DNA from: an uncultured Luteimonas sp.
GTDB lineage: Bacteria > Pseudomonadota > Gammaproteobacteria > Xanthomonadales > Xanthomonadaceae
Assembly (NCBI GenBank): GCA_938008415.1
Contig: CALLKI010000078.1
Location: forward strand, 1 to 64,000
DNA length: 64,000 nt
Direction of reading: 5' to 3'
How positions within the stretch are numbered: the stretch's first letter is position 1; the number at the start of each line of letters is the position of its first letter. The translations under genes were made by a program, and so were the position numbers. Below are positions 1-9,730 of the stretch, one piece after another. The notes below the pieces were generated by a model, which made no database searches, was not told where the DNA came from, and saw only the letters and a list, made by a program, of their open reading frames with translations.

Positions 1-259
1 TGTACGGCGTCTTCCACAGCACCGTCGGCAACCTGCCGGTGGCGCCCTTCGGCCGCCAGATGTTGGTGGACAGGCCGGCGCCGTCGCGCATCGGCACCAG
101 TACCGCCATCTCCGCGTCGGCGATGGCGGCCAGCTCCGCGCGCAGCCCCTCCTCGCTGTAGCGGGACAGGTCCTGCGCGCACGCGACCGACGCCACCAGC
201 GCCAGGACCAGCCCCAGGAATGCGGACCGGCGCCGGGCCGGCGTTCGATGCGGTTTCAT
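1..259 (-). CDS. CocE/NonD-type hydrolase, N-terminal fragment (cut by left edge)
   Basis: Only the first 86 codons lie in the window; the gene runs off the left edge. Reading from the ATG at 259, the product begins with a basic stretch, then a hydrophobic helix (residues 12-26) ending in ACAQ, which is a likely Sec signal peptide. The mature part contains MRDGAGLSTNIWRPKG followed by TVLWKTPY. This is the start signature of the CocE/NonD (X-Pro dipeptidyl-peptidase-like) alpha/beta hydrolases, in which a tyrosine of the 'TPY' segment helps form the oxyanion hole. A periplasmic or secreted acyl-peptide or ester hydrolase is the likely role, but the substrate cannot be told from this part. It follows dapD by 38 bases on the same strand and may be the last gene of the map-glnD-dapD operon. 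The catalytic Ser/Asp/His lie outside the window. Confidence 0.75.
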   Translation of the reverse strand, partial: MKPHRTPARRRSAFLGLVLALVASVACAQDLSRYSEEGLRAELAAIADAEMAVLVPMRDGAGLSTNIWRPKGATGRLPTVLWKTPY

Positions 260-297
260 GTCCACCCTTCTCCCCCTTCGTTCCGGTTCGCGGACGT

Positions 298-1217
<920 letters not shown>

Positions 1218-1221
<4 letters not shown>

Positions 1222-3833
1222 GTTCCTCCTTCGATTCCTGCCTGCAGCGCCTGGCGCAGGGATTCGAGGGCGGCTTCGTCCAGCGCGCGGTCCTCGCGGT
1301 CGCTGATCCGGAACACGTCCTCGGCGCGGGCGCCGAAGGTGGCGATTCTCGCATCGTGCACGCGCACGCCCTGCCCGCGCAGCACGTACGCGACGTCGGC
1401 CAGCAGGCCGGGGCGGTCCGTGCAGACCAGGCTCATCACCGTGCGGCGGCCGTCGGGCGTGGTGGAAAAATCGATCCGCACCGGGGTGCGGAAATGGCGC
1501 AGGTGGCGCGGCTGCGCGCGACGGACGGGACGCACGTCGAGCGAACCCGACAGCACCGTCTGCAGCTTGCGCTCGATCGCAACGATGTCCGGCTTCTGGC
1601 GCGGGTCCACCGGCAGCACCTGGAAGGTGTCGAAGATGGTGCCGTCCACGCCGTCCAGCGCGCGCGCCTGGTGGATCGCCAGCCCCATCCGGTCCAGGGC
1701 GATGACGATGGCCGCGAACAGGCCGTCGCGGTCCGGTGAATGCACGAACACCTCGAGCGCGTCGTCACCACCGGCGATGCGGCGCAGCTTCACCACCGGG
1801 GTGCCGGGGGCCGCGCCGTGCAGCGCGCCGGCCTGCCAGGCGATCTGGTCCGGGCGCGCGCGCAGGAAGGTCGTCTCCGGCAGCCGCGACAGCAGCGCGT
1901 CGGCGTCGTCCACGCCCCCGGCGGACAGGATCGCGCGCGCGGCCTCGCGGTTCTCGGCGATGCGCTCGCCCGCCGCCACCGGGTTCTCCAGCCCGCGCCG
2001 CAGCGCGTAGCGGGTGGCCGCGTGCAGCTCCGACAGCAGCCGGTCCTTCCACGCGTTCCACAGCTTCGGCGAGGTACCTGCAATGTCGGCGCAGGTCAGC
2101 AGGTAGAGGTAGTCGAGCCGTTCGCGGTCGGCCACCTGCACGGCGAAGCGGTGGATCACCTCGGGATCGGAGATGTCCTGCTTCTGCGCGGTCACCGACA
2201 TCAGCAGGTGATGGCGCACCAGCCACTCGACCAGCGCGGTGTCGGCCTCGCCGAGCCCGTGCGCCTCGCAGAACGCGCGCGCGTCCACCGCGCCCAGCTC
2301 GGAATGGTCGCCGCCGCGGCCCTTGGCGATGTCGTGGAACAGGCCCGCGAGCAGCAGCAGTTCCGGCTTGCGCAATCCGGGCCAGACCTCGTGCGCGATC
2401 ATGAAGCGCTCGTCCGGCACGCCACTGGCGAACGACTCGATGTTGCGCAGCACGGCCAGGGTGTGCTGGTCCACGGTGTAGACGTGGAACAGGTCGAACT
2501 GCATGCGCCCCGTGACCCTGGCGAACGCCGGGATCCAGCGCGCCAGCACGCCCAGCCGCGCCATGCGCTCGAGCGTGCGCACCGGCTGCGGCCCGCGCAG
2601 CAGCGCCATGAACGCCTCGCGCAGCGCCGGCGGGGCGTCCGTGTACGCGGGCAACATGGGCAGCGACTCCGCCAGCGCACGCGCGGTGGCCGAGTGCAGG
2701 CCACGCAACCGGTCGGCATGCCGGGCCCATGCCGAGAACAGCGCGAACACGCGCGCCGGATCGCCGCCCGGCCAGAACGGGTCGCGCGCCAGCAGGTAGC
2801 CGCGGCGCTCGGCGAATCCCCCGTCCAGGGGCACGGTCTCGCCCTCGCCCTCGAGGCATTCCTCGAAGCGCTGCAGCAGGCGGTCGTTGATCCGCTGCAC
2901 CAGCGCGGCGCTGCGGTAGAACTGCTGCATCATCTGCTCGACCGCGAGGTTGTCGGCGTCGCCGCGGTGGCCCAGCCGCGCGGCCAGCGCCTTCTGGTAA
3001 TCGAAGCGGAGGCGCTCCTCGGCCCTGCCCGCGACCAGGTGCAGGCCGAAGCGCAGCTTCACCAGCAGCCGGCCCTCGCGCTCGAGCGTGGCGTTCTCGT
3101 CGATGCCGATCTGGCCCAGCGGCACCAGCGCCTCCAGCCCGCGCACGCCGAAGATGCGCAGCGCCATCCAGCGCAGGGTCTGCAGGTCGCGCAGGCCGCC
3201 CGGGCCTTCCTTCAGGTTCGGCTCGAGGTTGTCGGAGGTGTCGCCGAAGCGGGCGTGGCGCCGCGCCTGCTCCTCGCGCTTGGCCCGGAAGAACTCGCGC
3301 GGCGGCCACACCTTCGCCGGCGAGATCGCGTCGGCCAGCGCCGCGATCCGGCCGGCATCGGCCACCAGCGGCCGCGCCTCCAGCAGCGCGGTCATCACGG
3401 TCACGTCCTTCGCGGCCTGCGTGCACTCGGCGACCGAGCGCACGGCATGGCCGACCGGCAGCCTCGCGTCCCAAAGCAGCGCGAACAGCCGCGACAGCGC
3501 CTCGCCGTACTCCGCCTGCACGCCGGATTCGGCCAGCACCAGCAGGTCCACGTCGGAATGCGGGAACAGTTCGCCACGCCCGTAGCCGCCGACCGCGAAC
3601 AGTGCCAGCGGCGCGCCGGCCGGGATGCAGCGCGACCAGGCCTGGCGCACCAGGTTGTCCACCGCCACCGCGCGCGCCATGGCCAGGCGCAGCGCGTCCT
3701 CGCCCGCGTCGAAACGTTGCGTGAGCAGCGCGTCGTGCGCCGCCAGTGCCCCCGAGGCCTTCGCGGCCCACGCGGCGTCGTCGGGGTGGTCGCTGCGTGT
3801 CCCGGCGTCGCTGCTGGAGGCACCCGGCGACAT
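1218..3833 (-). CDS. glnD: Bifunctional [protein-PII] uridylyltransferase/uridylyl-removing enzyme
   Basis: GlnD senses glutamine and uridylylates or de-uridylylates PII proteins, controlling nitrogen assimilation. The 871-residue product has the complete architecture. There is a nucleotidyltransferase domain with GGYGRGELFPHSDVDLLVL (residues 82-100, catalytic G-G and DxD), and a central helical region. An HD phosphohydrolase domain follows with HTLAVLRNIESF and FHDIAKGRGGDHSELG (around residue 500). Two C-terminal ACT domains (about 705-780 and 800-871) bind glutamine. Length is normal for the family (about 850-900). It lies ten bases after map and overlaps dapD by four bases, so map-glnD-dapD form a tight minus-strand operon, as in many gammaproteobacteria. 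The ATG at 3833 is the first in frame. Confidence 0.97.
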
Positions 3834-3843
3834 GGCGCTCAGC

Positions 3844-4620
3844 TCACAGGTCGTTGTCGTCGCCCGGCAGCCGGGTCAGGATCTCGACGCCGGTCTCGGT
3901 CACCGCCACCGTGTGCTCCCACTGCGCGGACAGCTTGCGGTCCTTGGTGACCACGGTCCAGCCGTCGGGCAGCAGCCGGGTATGCCGGCTGCCCTCGTTG
4001 ACCATGGGCTCGATGGTGAAAGTCATGCCCGGCTTGAGCACCAGGCCCTCGCCCGGCCGGCCGTAGTGCAGCACCTGCGGGTCCTCGTGGTAGACCCGGC
4101 CGATGCCGTGGCCGCAGTACTCGCGCACCACCGAGAAACGCTCGGACTCGACGTAGCTCTGGATGGCGTGGCCGATGTCGCCCAGGGTCGCGCCCGGCTT
4201 CACCACGCGGATGCCGCGGAACATGGCCTCGCGCGTGACCTCCACCAGCCGGCGGGCCATGATCGACGGCTTGCCGACGTAGTACATGCGGCTGGTGTCG
4301 CCGTGCCAGCCGTCCTTGATGACGGTGACGTCGATGTTCACGATGTCGCCGTCCTTCAGCACCTTGGTGGGGCTGGGGATGCCGTGGCAGATGACGTTGT
4401 TGACCGAGATGCAGGTGGCCTTGGGATAGCCCTTGTAGCCGACGTTGGCCGGGATCGCGCCCTGCACGTTGACGATGTGCTCGTGGCAGATCCGGTCCAG
4501 CTCCTCGGTCGTCACCCCCGGCTTCACGTGGGGGGCCACGACCTGCAGCACCTCGGCCGCGAGGCGTCCCGCCACGCGCATCTTCTCGATCTCTTCGGGG
4601 GTCTTGATGGTGACAGGCAT
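3844..4620 (-). CDS. map: Type I methionine aminopeptidase
   Basis: Removes the initiator methionine from nascent cytosolic proteins. The product of 258 residues begins MPVTIKTPEEIEKMRVAGRLAAEVL, the typical start of MetAP-I. It carries the expected dinuclear metal ligands, including Asp in VNIDVTVIKDGWHGDTSRM, His in EYCGHGIGRVYHEDP and Glu in FTIEPMVN and QWEHTVAVTE. The frame stays open far upstream, but the residues there show no family similarity and the ATG at 4620 gives the standard length. A CATAAT hexamer sits exactly six bases before this ATG, so the mRNA may begin at the start codon. It heads the map-glnD-dapD operon. In most relatives its divergent neighbour is rpsB; here a pilus operon lies between them. 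Confidence 0.97.
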   Translation of the reverse strand: MPVTIKTPEEIEKMRVAGRLAAEVLQVVAPHVKPGVTTEELDRICHEHIVNVQGAIPANVGYKGYPKATCISVNNVICHGIPSPTKVLKDGDIVNIDVTVIKDGWHGDTSRMYYVGKPSIMARRLVEVTREAMFRGIRVVKPGATLGDIGHAIQSYVESERFSVVREYCGHGIGRVYHEDPQVLHYGRPGEGLVLKPGMTFTIEPMVNEGSRHTRLLPDGWTVVTKDRKLSAQWEHTVAVTETGVEILTRLPGDDNDL

Positions 4621-4626
4621 CCCGAC

Positions 4627-4632
4627 ATTATG
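4627..4632 (-). promoter_or_regulatory. Putative -10 element of map (leaderless layout)
   Basis: CATAAT on the minus strand matches the sigma-70 -10 consensus at five of six positions and is followed by six bases and then the map ATG. A transcription start at the usual distance would fall on or next to the A of the start codon. No convincing -35 is visible upstream. Confidence 0.5.
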
Positions 4633-4819
4633 CCCCCAAAGCCCCCCGGGCCGGGACCCGCCCCCGCCTCCCGCCGCGCACGGCACCTGCCCAACCGCGC
4701 GGCGCGGGGCGTCACCCCGTGACGCGCAACGCCCACCCCGCGGCCCGGAAATCTCCCGGGACACGCGCATCCTGCGACGGCGCGCACAAATCCGGGCACG
4801 CCTTTCCCCCCCACGATCA

Positions 4820-4836
4820 CTGGCACGATTCCTGCT
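4820..4836 (+). promoter_or_regulatory. Sigma-54 (RpoN) promoter of the pilus operon
   Basis: CTGGCACGATTCCTGCT matches the -24/-12 consensus YTGGCACG-N4-TTGCW at all but one position, with GG (4822-4823) and GC (4834-4835) separated by exactly ten bases. Initiation about 12 bases after the GC would fall near 4846-4848. That leaves a leader of about 43 bases before the pilin ATG at 4891 and excludes the in-frame start at 4843. No sigma-70 promoter of comparable quality is visible in 4621-4890. The activator (an AAA+ enhancer-binding protein) is not encoded nearby. Confidence 0.75.
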
Positions 4837-4890
4837 CGTTACATGCTGGCCGGTCTGCCGGCTCCCACCATCGTTCCTCCGGAGCACATC

Positions 4891-5364
4891 ATGAACATCC
4901 GCAACACCCTGGCCCTGCTGGCCGCCGTCGCCTTCGCACCGTCGGCCCTGGCCGCGACCGCGGACGCCACGTTCCAGGTCAGCATCAACATCACCAGCAC
5001 CTGCAGCGTGGCCGCCCAGGACCTGGACTTCGGCTCCCATCCCTCGACCGCGACCAACGTGAACGCCGACGGCGAGCTGGAGATCACCTGCACCCCGGGC
5101 ACGGACTACACCGTCGCGCTCGATGCCGGCGCCAATGGCGGCGGCGACGTGAACAGCCGCCGGATGACCAACGGCACCGGGTTCGTGCCGTACCAGCTTT
5201 ACAGCGATCCGGGCCGCACCACGGTGTGGGGGGACGTTTCGGGCACCGTTTCCGGCACCGGGAATGGCGCCGCCCAGACCCTGCCCGTCTACGGCCGGGT
5301 GCCCGATGCCAACTTTCCTGCCGGCGCTTACGCTGATCTCGTGACCGTGACGGTCACCTACTGA
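4891..5364 (+). CDS. Spore coat U-domain pilin (archaic chaperone-usher major subunit)
   Basis: A 157-residue secreted protein with a signal peptide cleaved after residue 21 (SALA|ATAD) and one SCPU/spore coat protein U domain, the subunit fold of archaic (Csu-type) chaperone-usher pili. Visible marks are the N-terminal strand region ATFQVSINITSTCSV, a cysteine pair (TSTCSV and LEITCTPG), LYSDPGRTTVWGD, VYGRVPDANFPAGAY and the closing DLVTVTVTY, which ends in the conserved C-terminal Tyr of donor-strand-exchanged subunits. The ATG at 4891 follows CTCCGGAG at good spacing; an in-frame ATG at 4843 lies at or upstream of the predicted sigma-54 transcription start. It is the first of four genes (pilin, chaperone, usher, tip). 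Confidence 0.88.
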   Translation: MNIRNTLALLAAVAFAPSALAATADATFQVSINITSTCSVAAQDLDFGSHPSTATNVNADGELEITCTPGTDYTVALDAGANGGGDVNSRRMTNGTGFVPYQLYSDPGRTTVWGDVSGTVSGTGNGAAQTLPVYGRVPDANFPAGAYADLVTVTVTY

Positions 5365-5372
5365 GCCGGTCC

Positions 5373-6113
5373 ATGCCTGCCCCGCGCCTCCTCCGCCTGC
5401 TGCCGGCGGCCGTCCTGCTGATGGCCGCCGCCACTTCGGAGGCGGCCAGCCTGCAGGTCGCGCCGACCCAGGTCCGCGTGCCCGCCGGGCGGGCCGCGGA
5501 CGGGCTGACCCTGGCGAACAACGGTTCCTCGCCGCTGCAGGCGCAGGTGCGCGCGTACCTGTGGACCCAGCAGGACGGCGAGGACGTCCTCGTCCCCACC
5601 CGGGACATCGCGGTCAGTCCGCCGATGGTCGGGCTGGCCGGCGGCGCCACCCAGCTCGTGCGGGTCGTGCGCCTCGGTCCGCCCCCGCAGGACGGGGCAG
5701 AGGCCGCCTACCGCATCCTGGTGGACGAACTTCCGCCGGCGGACGACACGGGGCGCAAGCCCGGCCTGAACTTCGTGCTGCAGTACTCGATCCCGGTGTT
5801 CCTGGCGCCTGCCGGCGACGGCCCGGTGGAACCCCGCCTGGAAGCACGGATCACGCGCGAGGGCGGCACCGCCACGCTGGAACTGTCGAACCACGGCAAC
5901 GGCCATGCCCGGATCGCCGACCTCGTGTTCGAACGCGGGGACGGATCCCGCCTGGTCATCGCGCAGGGCCTGGCGGGGTACGTGCTCCCCGGCAGCCACA
6001 GGCGCTGGCCGGTCCCGGACGACGCCGCCCCCGGCCAGGCCGGTGCGTTCAAGGCGAGAGTGAACGGTGAGACCGAAGAACGCACGCTGGCCGTCCACCC
6101 GCCGCCGCACTGA
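5373..6113 (+). CDS. Periplasmic pilus-assembly chaperone (PapD-like, CsuC type)
   Basis: The 246-residue product has a signal peptide (cleavage near SEA|ASLQV, residues 23-25) and two immunoglobulin-like lobes of a fimbrial chaperone. The first lobe starts with LQVAPTQVRVPAGRAADGLTLAN and includes AAYRILVDELPP, where Tyr-Arg corresponds to the chaperone zone that anchors the subunit C-terminus. This is followed by the F1-G1 donor segment LNFVLQYSIPVFLAP. The second lobe covers about residues 150-245. The family holds pilin subunits in the periplasm by donor-strand complementation and delivers them to the usher. It starts eight bases after the pilin stop, and its 3' end overlaps the usher by 47 bases, so expression of the two is tied. 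Confidence 0.88.
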   Translation: MPAPRLLRLLPAAVLLMAAATSEAASLQVAPTQVRVPAGRAADGLTLANNGSSPLQAQVRAYLWTQQDGEDVLVPTRDIAVSPPMVGLAGGATQLVRVVRLGPPPQDGAEAAYRILVDELPPADDTGRKPGLNFVLQYSIPVFLAPAGDGPVEPRLEARITREGGTATLELSNHGNGHARIADLVFERGDGSRLVIAQGLAGYVLPGSHRRWPVPDDAAPGQAGAFKARVNGETEERTLAVHPPPH

Positions 6114-8448
6114 ACCGCTGCTCCCGCTGCTGTGCCTCGTCGCGCTGGCGGGACCCGCGCAGGCGCAGGACCCGCGCATCCCCGGCGGCGGCGATCCGGC
6201 GCCGGCGGATACCGCGCGTGACGAAATCCTGTTCCTCGAGACCTTCCTCAACCAGCAGCGCCATCCCGACCTCGTGCCGTTCCGGCGCCGCGACGGGCTG
6301 TTCATCGTCTCGGCGGCAGATCTGCGGAAGCTGGGCTTCGCGCTCGGCGACGATGCCGGCACCGGGATCGTGCTCAATGCCCTGCCGGGCGTTTCCCTGC
6401 GCTACGACGGGCCGATGCAGCGGCTGTGGATCGACGCGCCGCTGTCGCTGCTGTCGCTGCCCATGACCAGGATCGGGCCGGGGCAGGTGGAAGCCGCCGT
6501 GTCCCGCTCCTCGCCCGGACTGGTGTTCGATTACGACCTGTACGCCAGCCACTCCCGCGGCGGCGGCCAGGCCAGCCTGGCCAGCCGGGTGCGCGCGTTC
6601 GGCCCTGGCCGCGGCGTGTTCGAGAACAGCATGATGAACCGTGCCATCCGCGACCACGGTGGCACCTGGCGCATGGACAGCGTGCGGCTGGATACCAGCG
6701 TGCGCTGGTCGTTCCCCGGATCCGCCGTCAGCCTGGTCGCCGGGGATGCCTACACCGGGTTCCTCGACTGGACGCGGCCGGTGCGCTTCGGCGGCCTGCA
6801 GGTCGGCCGCAATTTCGCGCTCCAGCCCTACCGCGTCACCTCGCCGCTGCCGGCGTTCCTGGGCGAGGCGGTCGTGCCCTCGACCGTGGAGCTGTACGTC
6901 AACGGCGTGCGCCAGGCCGCGCAGGAGGTGCCCGTCGGACCGTTCGAACTGACCACCGTGCCCGGCATCACCGGGACGGGGATGGCGCACATCGTGGTCA
7001 CCGACGCGTTCGGGCGCGTGCGCACGCTCGACTTCCCGTTCTATTCCACTTCGCGGCTGCTGGCACGCGGGCTCGGCGACTGGTCGGTCAGCGTCGGCCG
7101 GGTCCGCGAGGACTACGGCCTGCGCTCGTTCTCCTACGCGCACGGCACGGTCGCCAGCGCCAGCCTGCGCTACGGCATGAGCGACCGCTTCACCGCCGAG
7201 GCGCACGCCGAGACCGGCGACGGGCTGGCGATGGCCGGCGCCGGCGGTGCCTGGCTGGCCGGACGTGCCGGCGTGGTGTCTGGCGCCTACGCGCGCAGCA
7301 GGCTCGACACCGCCCGCGGCTCGCAATCCGCCTTCTCCTACGACTGGACCGGCGGCCCGTTCCACGTCTCGTTCGAGCGCCGGCGCACCCACGGCGATTT
7401 CCGCGACATCGCCTCACTGAACGGGCCGCAGCCGCCGCGCGCCAGCGACCGGTTCCTGTTCGGCTGGGCCACCGGCGCGCTCGGCAGCTTCAGCCTGAGC
7501 CACGTGCGCCTGGAGCAGGCCGGGCCGGACGGTACCCGCTCGCGTTTCGCCGGCCTGTTCTGGATGCGCCGCTTCCGCGGCTGGTCGATGCACGCCTCGT
7601 GGAACCGCGACCTCGAAGGCGGTGCGGACAGCCTGTATCTCGGCGCGATGGTCCCGCTCGGCGACTCCCGCCATCTTTCCGCCTCGTGGCAGCGCAACGG
7701 CGAGCGCGACGGCTTCGTGCTCGACGCCGTGCGCCCGCTCCCGGGCGACGGTGGCCACGGCTGGCGCGCGCAACTGCGCGGCGGCGCCCTTTCGGGCGGC
7801 CTGCTCGAAGGTTCCTGGATGGACGAACGTGGCAGGCTGGTGATCGGCGCCGCCGACCAGGGTGGCGGCAGCCGGGGCTACGCGCAGCTCGACGGCAGCG
7901 TGGTCCTGATGGGCGGCCACCTGTTCCCCGGCCGGAAGATCCACGACGCCTTCGCCGTGGTCTCGACCGGCGGCGTCCCCGGGGTGCCGGTCAAGCTCGA
8001 GAACCGGCCCATCGGCCGCAGCGGCGCCAGCGGGATGCTGCTGGTGACCGGGCTGAACTCGTGGCAGCGCAACCGGATCGCGATCGACCCGATGGACCTG
8101 CCCGCCGACCTGCGCGTGGACCGGACCGAACAGCTGGTGACCCCGGCGGACCGGTCCGGCGTCCTGGTGCGGTTCGCGATCACGCCGGTGCGCGCGGCCG
8201 TGGTGGTGCTGCACGATGCCGCGGGCCGGCCGCTGCCCCCGGGCAGCCGGGTCCTCGCCACGGGCACGGAGGAAGCCACGTTCGTCGGCTACGACGGCGA
8301 GGCCTACCTCGAGGGGCTGGAAGCGCGCGCCACCCTCCGCGCGCTCACCCCCGACGGCGCCTGCACCGCCGCCATCGACTACCCTGACCACGCCGCCGGC
8401 ACGATCCCGCGGATCGGGCCGGTCGCCTGCCTTCCGGAGGATCGCTGA
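6067..8448 (+). CDS. Outer-membrane fimbrial usher (CsuD type)
   Basis: A 793-residue outer-membrane usher that threads and polymerises pilin subunits. After a long basic n-region the hydrophobic core ends at AQA|QDPR (about residue 34). The N-terminal periplasmic domain (DEILFLETFLNQQ and the LRKLGF segment) recruits chaperone-subunit complexes. The beta-barrel carries typical usher text such as SRSSPGLVFDYDLYAS, VPVGPFELTTVPGITGTG and VTDAFGRVRTLDFPFY. The C-terminal end (RFAITPVRAAVVVLHDAAGRPLPPGS) matches the PapC_C/plug-proximal domains. The start is a GTG inside the chaperone gene, chosen because it is the only start that keeps the signal peptide intact. The stop overlaps the ATG of the tip gene (TGATG). 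Confidence 0.88.
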   Translation: MRPKNARWPSTRRRTEPLLPLLCLVALAGPAQAQDPRIPGGGDPAPADTARDEILFLETFLNQQRHPDLVPFRRRDGLFIVSAADLRKLGFALGDDAGTGIVLNALPGVSLRYDGPMQRLWIDAPLSLLSLPMTRIGPGQVEAAVSRSSPGLVFDYDLYASHSRGGGQASLASRVRAFGPGRGVFENSMMNRAIRDHGGTWRMDSVRLDTSVRWSFPGSAVSLVAGDAYTGFLDWTRPVRFGGLQVGRNFALQPYRVTSPLPAFLGEAVVPSTVELYVNGVRQAAQEVPVGPFELTTVPGITGTGMAHIVVTDAFGRVRTLDFPFYSTSRLLARGLGDWSVSVGRVREDYGLRSFSYAHGTVASASLRYGMSDRFTAEAHAETGDGLAMAGAGGAWLAGRAGVVSGAYARSRLDTARGSQSAFSYDWTGGPFHVSFERRRTHGDFRDIASLNGPQPPRASDRFLFGWATGALGSFSLSHVRLEQAGPDGTRSRFAGLFWMRRFRGWSMHASWNRDLEGGADSLYLGAMVPLGDSRHLSASWQRNGERDGFVLDAVRPLPGDGGHGWRAQLRGGALSGGLLEGSWMDERGRLVIGAADQGGGSRGYAQLDGSVVLMGGHLFPGRKIHDAFAVVSTGGVPGVPVKLENRPIGRSGASGMLLVTGLNSWQRNRIAIDPMDLPADLRVDRTEQLVTPADRSGVLVRFAITPVRAAVVVLHDAAGRPLPPGSRVLATGTEEATFVGYDGEAYLEGLEARATLRALTPDGACTAAIDYPDHAAGTIPRIGPVACLPEDR

Positions 8449-9461
8449 TGCGCAGGATCGCCACGGCGGGAAGCCTCGCCCTGCTGGCCATGATGTTCCT
8501 TCTGCATCCCGGTCAGGCCCGGGCCGCAACCAGTTGCAGCGCGTCGGTCGGCGGGATCAGCTTCGGCACGGTGGATCCATCCGGCACGACCGACGTGTCG
8601 GCGGTGGTGACGCTGTCCTGCGATTCTTCGGGGCTCCAGGCCCTGGGGACCGTGTACGTCAACGCCTGCCTGCTCCTCGGCACCGGCTCGGGAGGCTCCT
8701 CCCTGTCGCCCCGCACACTGCGCAACGGCTTCGGCGACACGATCGAATACAACGTCTACCGTGGATCGGGCTATGTGAACGTCTGGGGGAATACCCCGGC
8801 GACATGGCTGCCGCTCCAGCTGAGCATCCCCGTGATCCTCCTAGGCGGCAGCGGATCCACCAGCGCGACCGTGCAGGCCCGGATCCCGTCGCAACCCGGA
8901 CTGGCCGCCGGCACCTATTCCAGCAGTTTCGATGGCATCCACACCGAGCTGCGCTACCGCTACGACGAACCTCTCGTGCTGATCGGAAGCAGCATGCCTG
9001 CCAGTTGCGAGTCGGGAGGGGATGGTGGCGCGACCGGCATCCCCTTCGCGATGTTCACGGTCACCGCCAGCGTCGCCGACCAGTGCGTGATCTCCACCGC
9101 CACCGACCTCGACTTCGGCACCGTGCCCGGCCTGATCTCCGCACCCATCGACCAGACCTCCAGCGTCACCCTCGCCTGCACCCGGCGCACGCCCTGGCAC
9201 CTGGCCCTGGACGACGGGCAGAACGCGGCCGGCGGCGTGCGCCGGATGCGGCTGGGCAGCTCCTCCAGCCACGTGGCCTACGAGCTCTACCGCGACCCGG
9301 GCCGGACCCAGCGCTGGGGCGGGGCCATCGGCGCCGACACCGCCGCCGGGACCGGCGAAGGCACTCCCCAGACGGTCACCGTGTACGGCCGCGTCCCGGC
9401 CCCGCAGGCGGTGCCGGCCGGCCAGTACCAGGACGTGGTCCGGGTGACCATCACCTACTGA
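8448..9461 (+). CDS. Two-domain SCPU tip adhesin (CsuE-like)
   Basis: A 337-residue secreted protein with a signal peptide (cleavage near ARA|ATSC, residue 26) and two spore coat U domains in tandem. The first (about 27-190) has TSCSASVGGISFGTVDPS and a long distal part. The second (about 200-337) begins TVTASVADQCVISTATDLDFG and ends VYGRVPAPQAVPAGQY...VRVTITY, closely resembling the major pilin at 4891. In archaic pili, a two-domain subunit of this kind (CsuE) caps the fibre and binds surfaces through its N-terminal domain, so a tip adhesin is the best reading. It is the last gene of the operon; a small inverted repeat (GGCGG-TTTG-CCGCC, 9470-9483) follows and overlaps the rpsB -35. Confidence 0.85.
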   Translation: MRRIATAGSLALLAMMFLLHPGQARAATSCSASVGGISFGTVDPSGTTDVSAVVTLSCDSSGLQALGTVYVNACLLLGTGSGGSSLSPRTLRNGFGDTIEYNVYRGSGYVNVWGNTPATWLPLQLSIPVILLGGSGSTSATVQARIPSQPGLAAGTYSSSFDGIHTELRYRYDEPLVLIGSSMPASCESGGDGGATGIPFAMFTVTASVADQCVISTATDLDFGTVPGLISAPIDQTSSVTLACTRRTPWHLALDDGQNAAGGVRRMRLGSSSSHVAYELYRDPGRTQRWGGAIGADTAAGTGEGTPQTVTVYGRVPAPQAVPAGQYQDVVRVTITY

Positions 9462-9475
9462 CCGGCCGGGGCGGT

Positions 9476-9505
9476 TTGCCGCCAAGTGCCGGATCCGGCT
9501 ACAAT
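9476..9505 (+). promoter_or_regulatory. rpsB-tsf promoter
   Basis: TTGCCG (9476-9481) and TACAAT (9500-9505) are separated by 18 bases, a good sigma-70 arrangement for this GC range. Transcription would begin near 9512. Confidence 0.7.
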
Positions 9506-9511
9506 TCCGCG

Positions 9512-9730
9512 ATTCCCGCGGCCGTCCCACGGCCCGGGGAGCGTCCACGGCGGACGTCACCGCCGAATACACACCCGCCGCAACGGCCCGTGCCGGGGTG
9601 CCCCGCGAGGGGTTCGGACACGGAGGCGGCGGGGAGGCCCAACCCCGGAACCACGCGTCCCGCCACGGCGGGCCGCACCGCCCTTTCCCCATCCGCGGGC
9701 GGCCGGTTCCACAACCCAGGAGCACATCCC
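9512..9730 (+). promoter_or_regulatory. Long rpsB leader
   Basis: About 220 untranslated bases separate the predicted transcription start from the rpsB ATG. They contain short hairpins, for example GGCCGT-CCC-ACGGCC near 9519. In gammaproteobacteria S2 represses its own operon by binding the rpsB leader, so this is the expected site of autoregulation; the binding structure itself was not resolved here. Confidence 0.4.

Noticed and set aside
4843..4890. Earlier ATG for the pilin, adding 16 residues
   Set aside because: It lies at or upstream of the predicted sigma-54 transcription start and would bury the signal peptide; the ATG at 4891 has a good ribosome-binding site.
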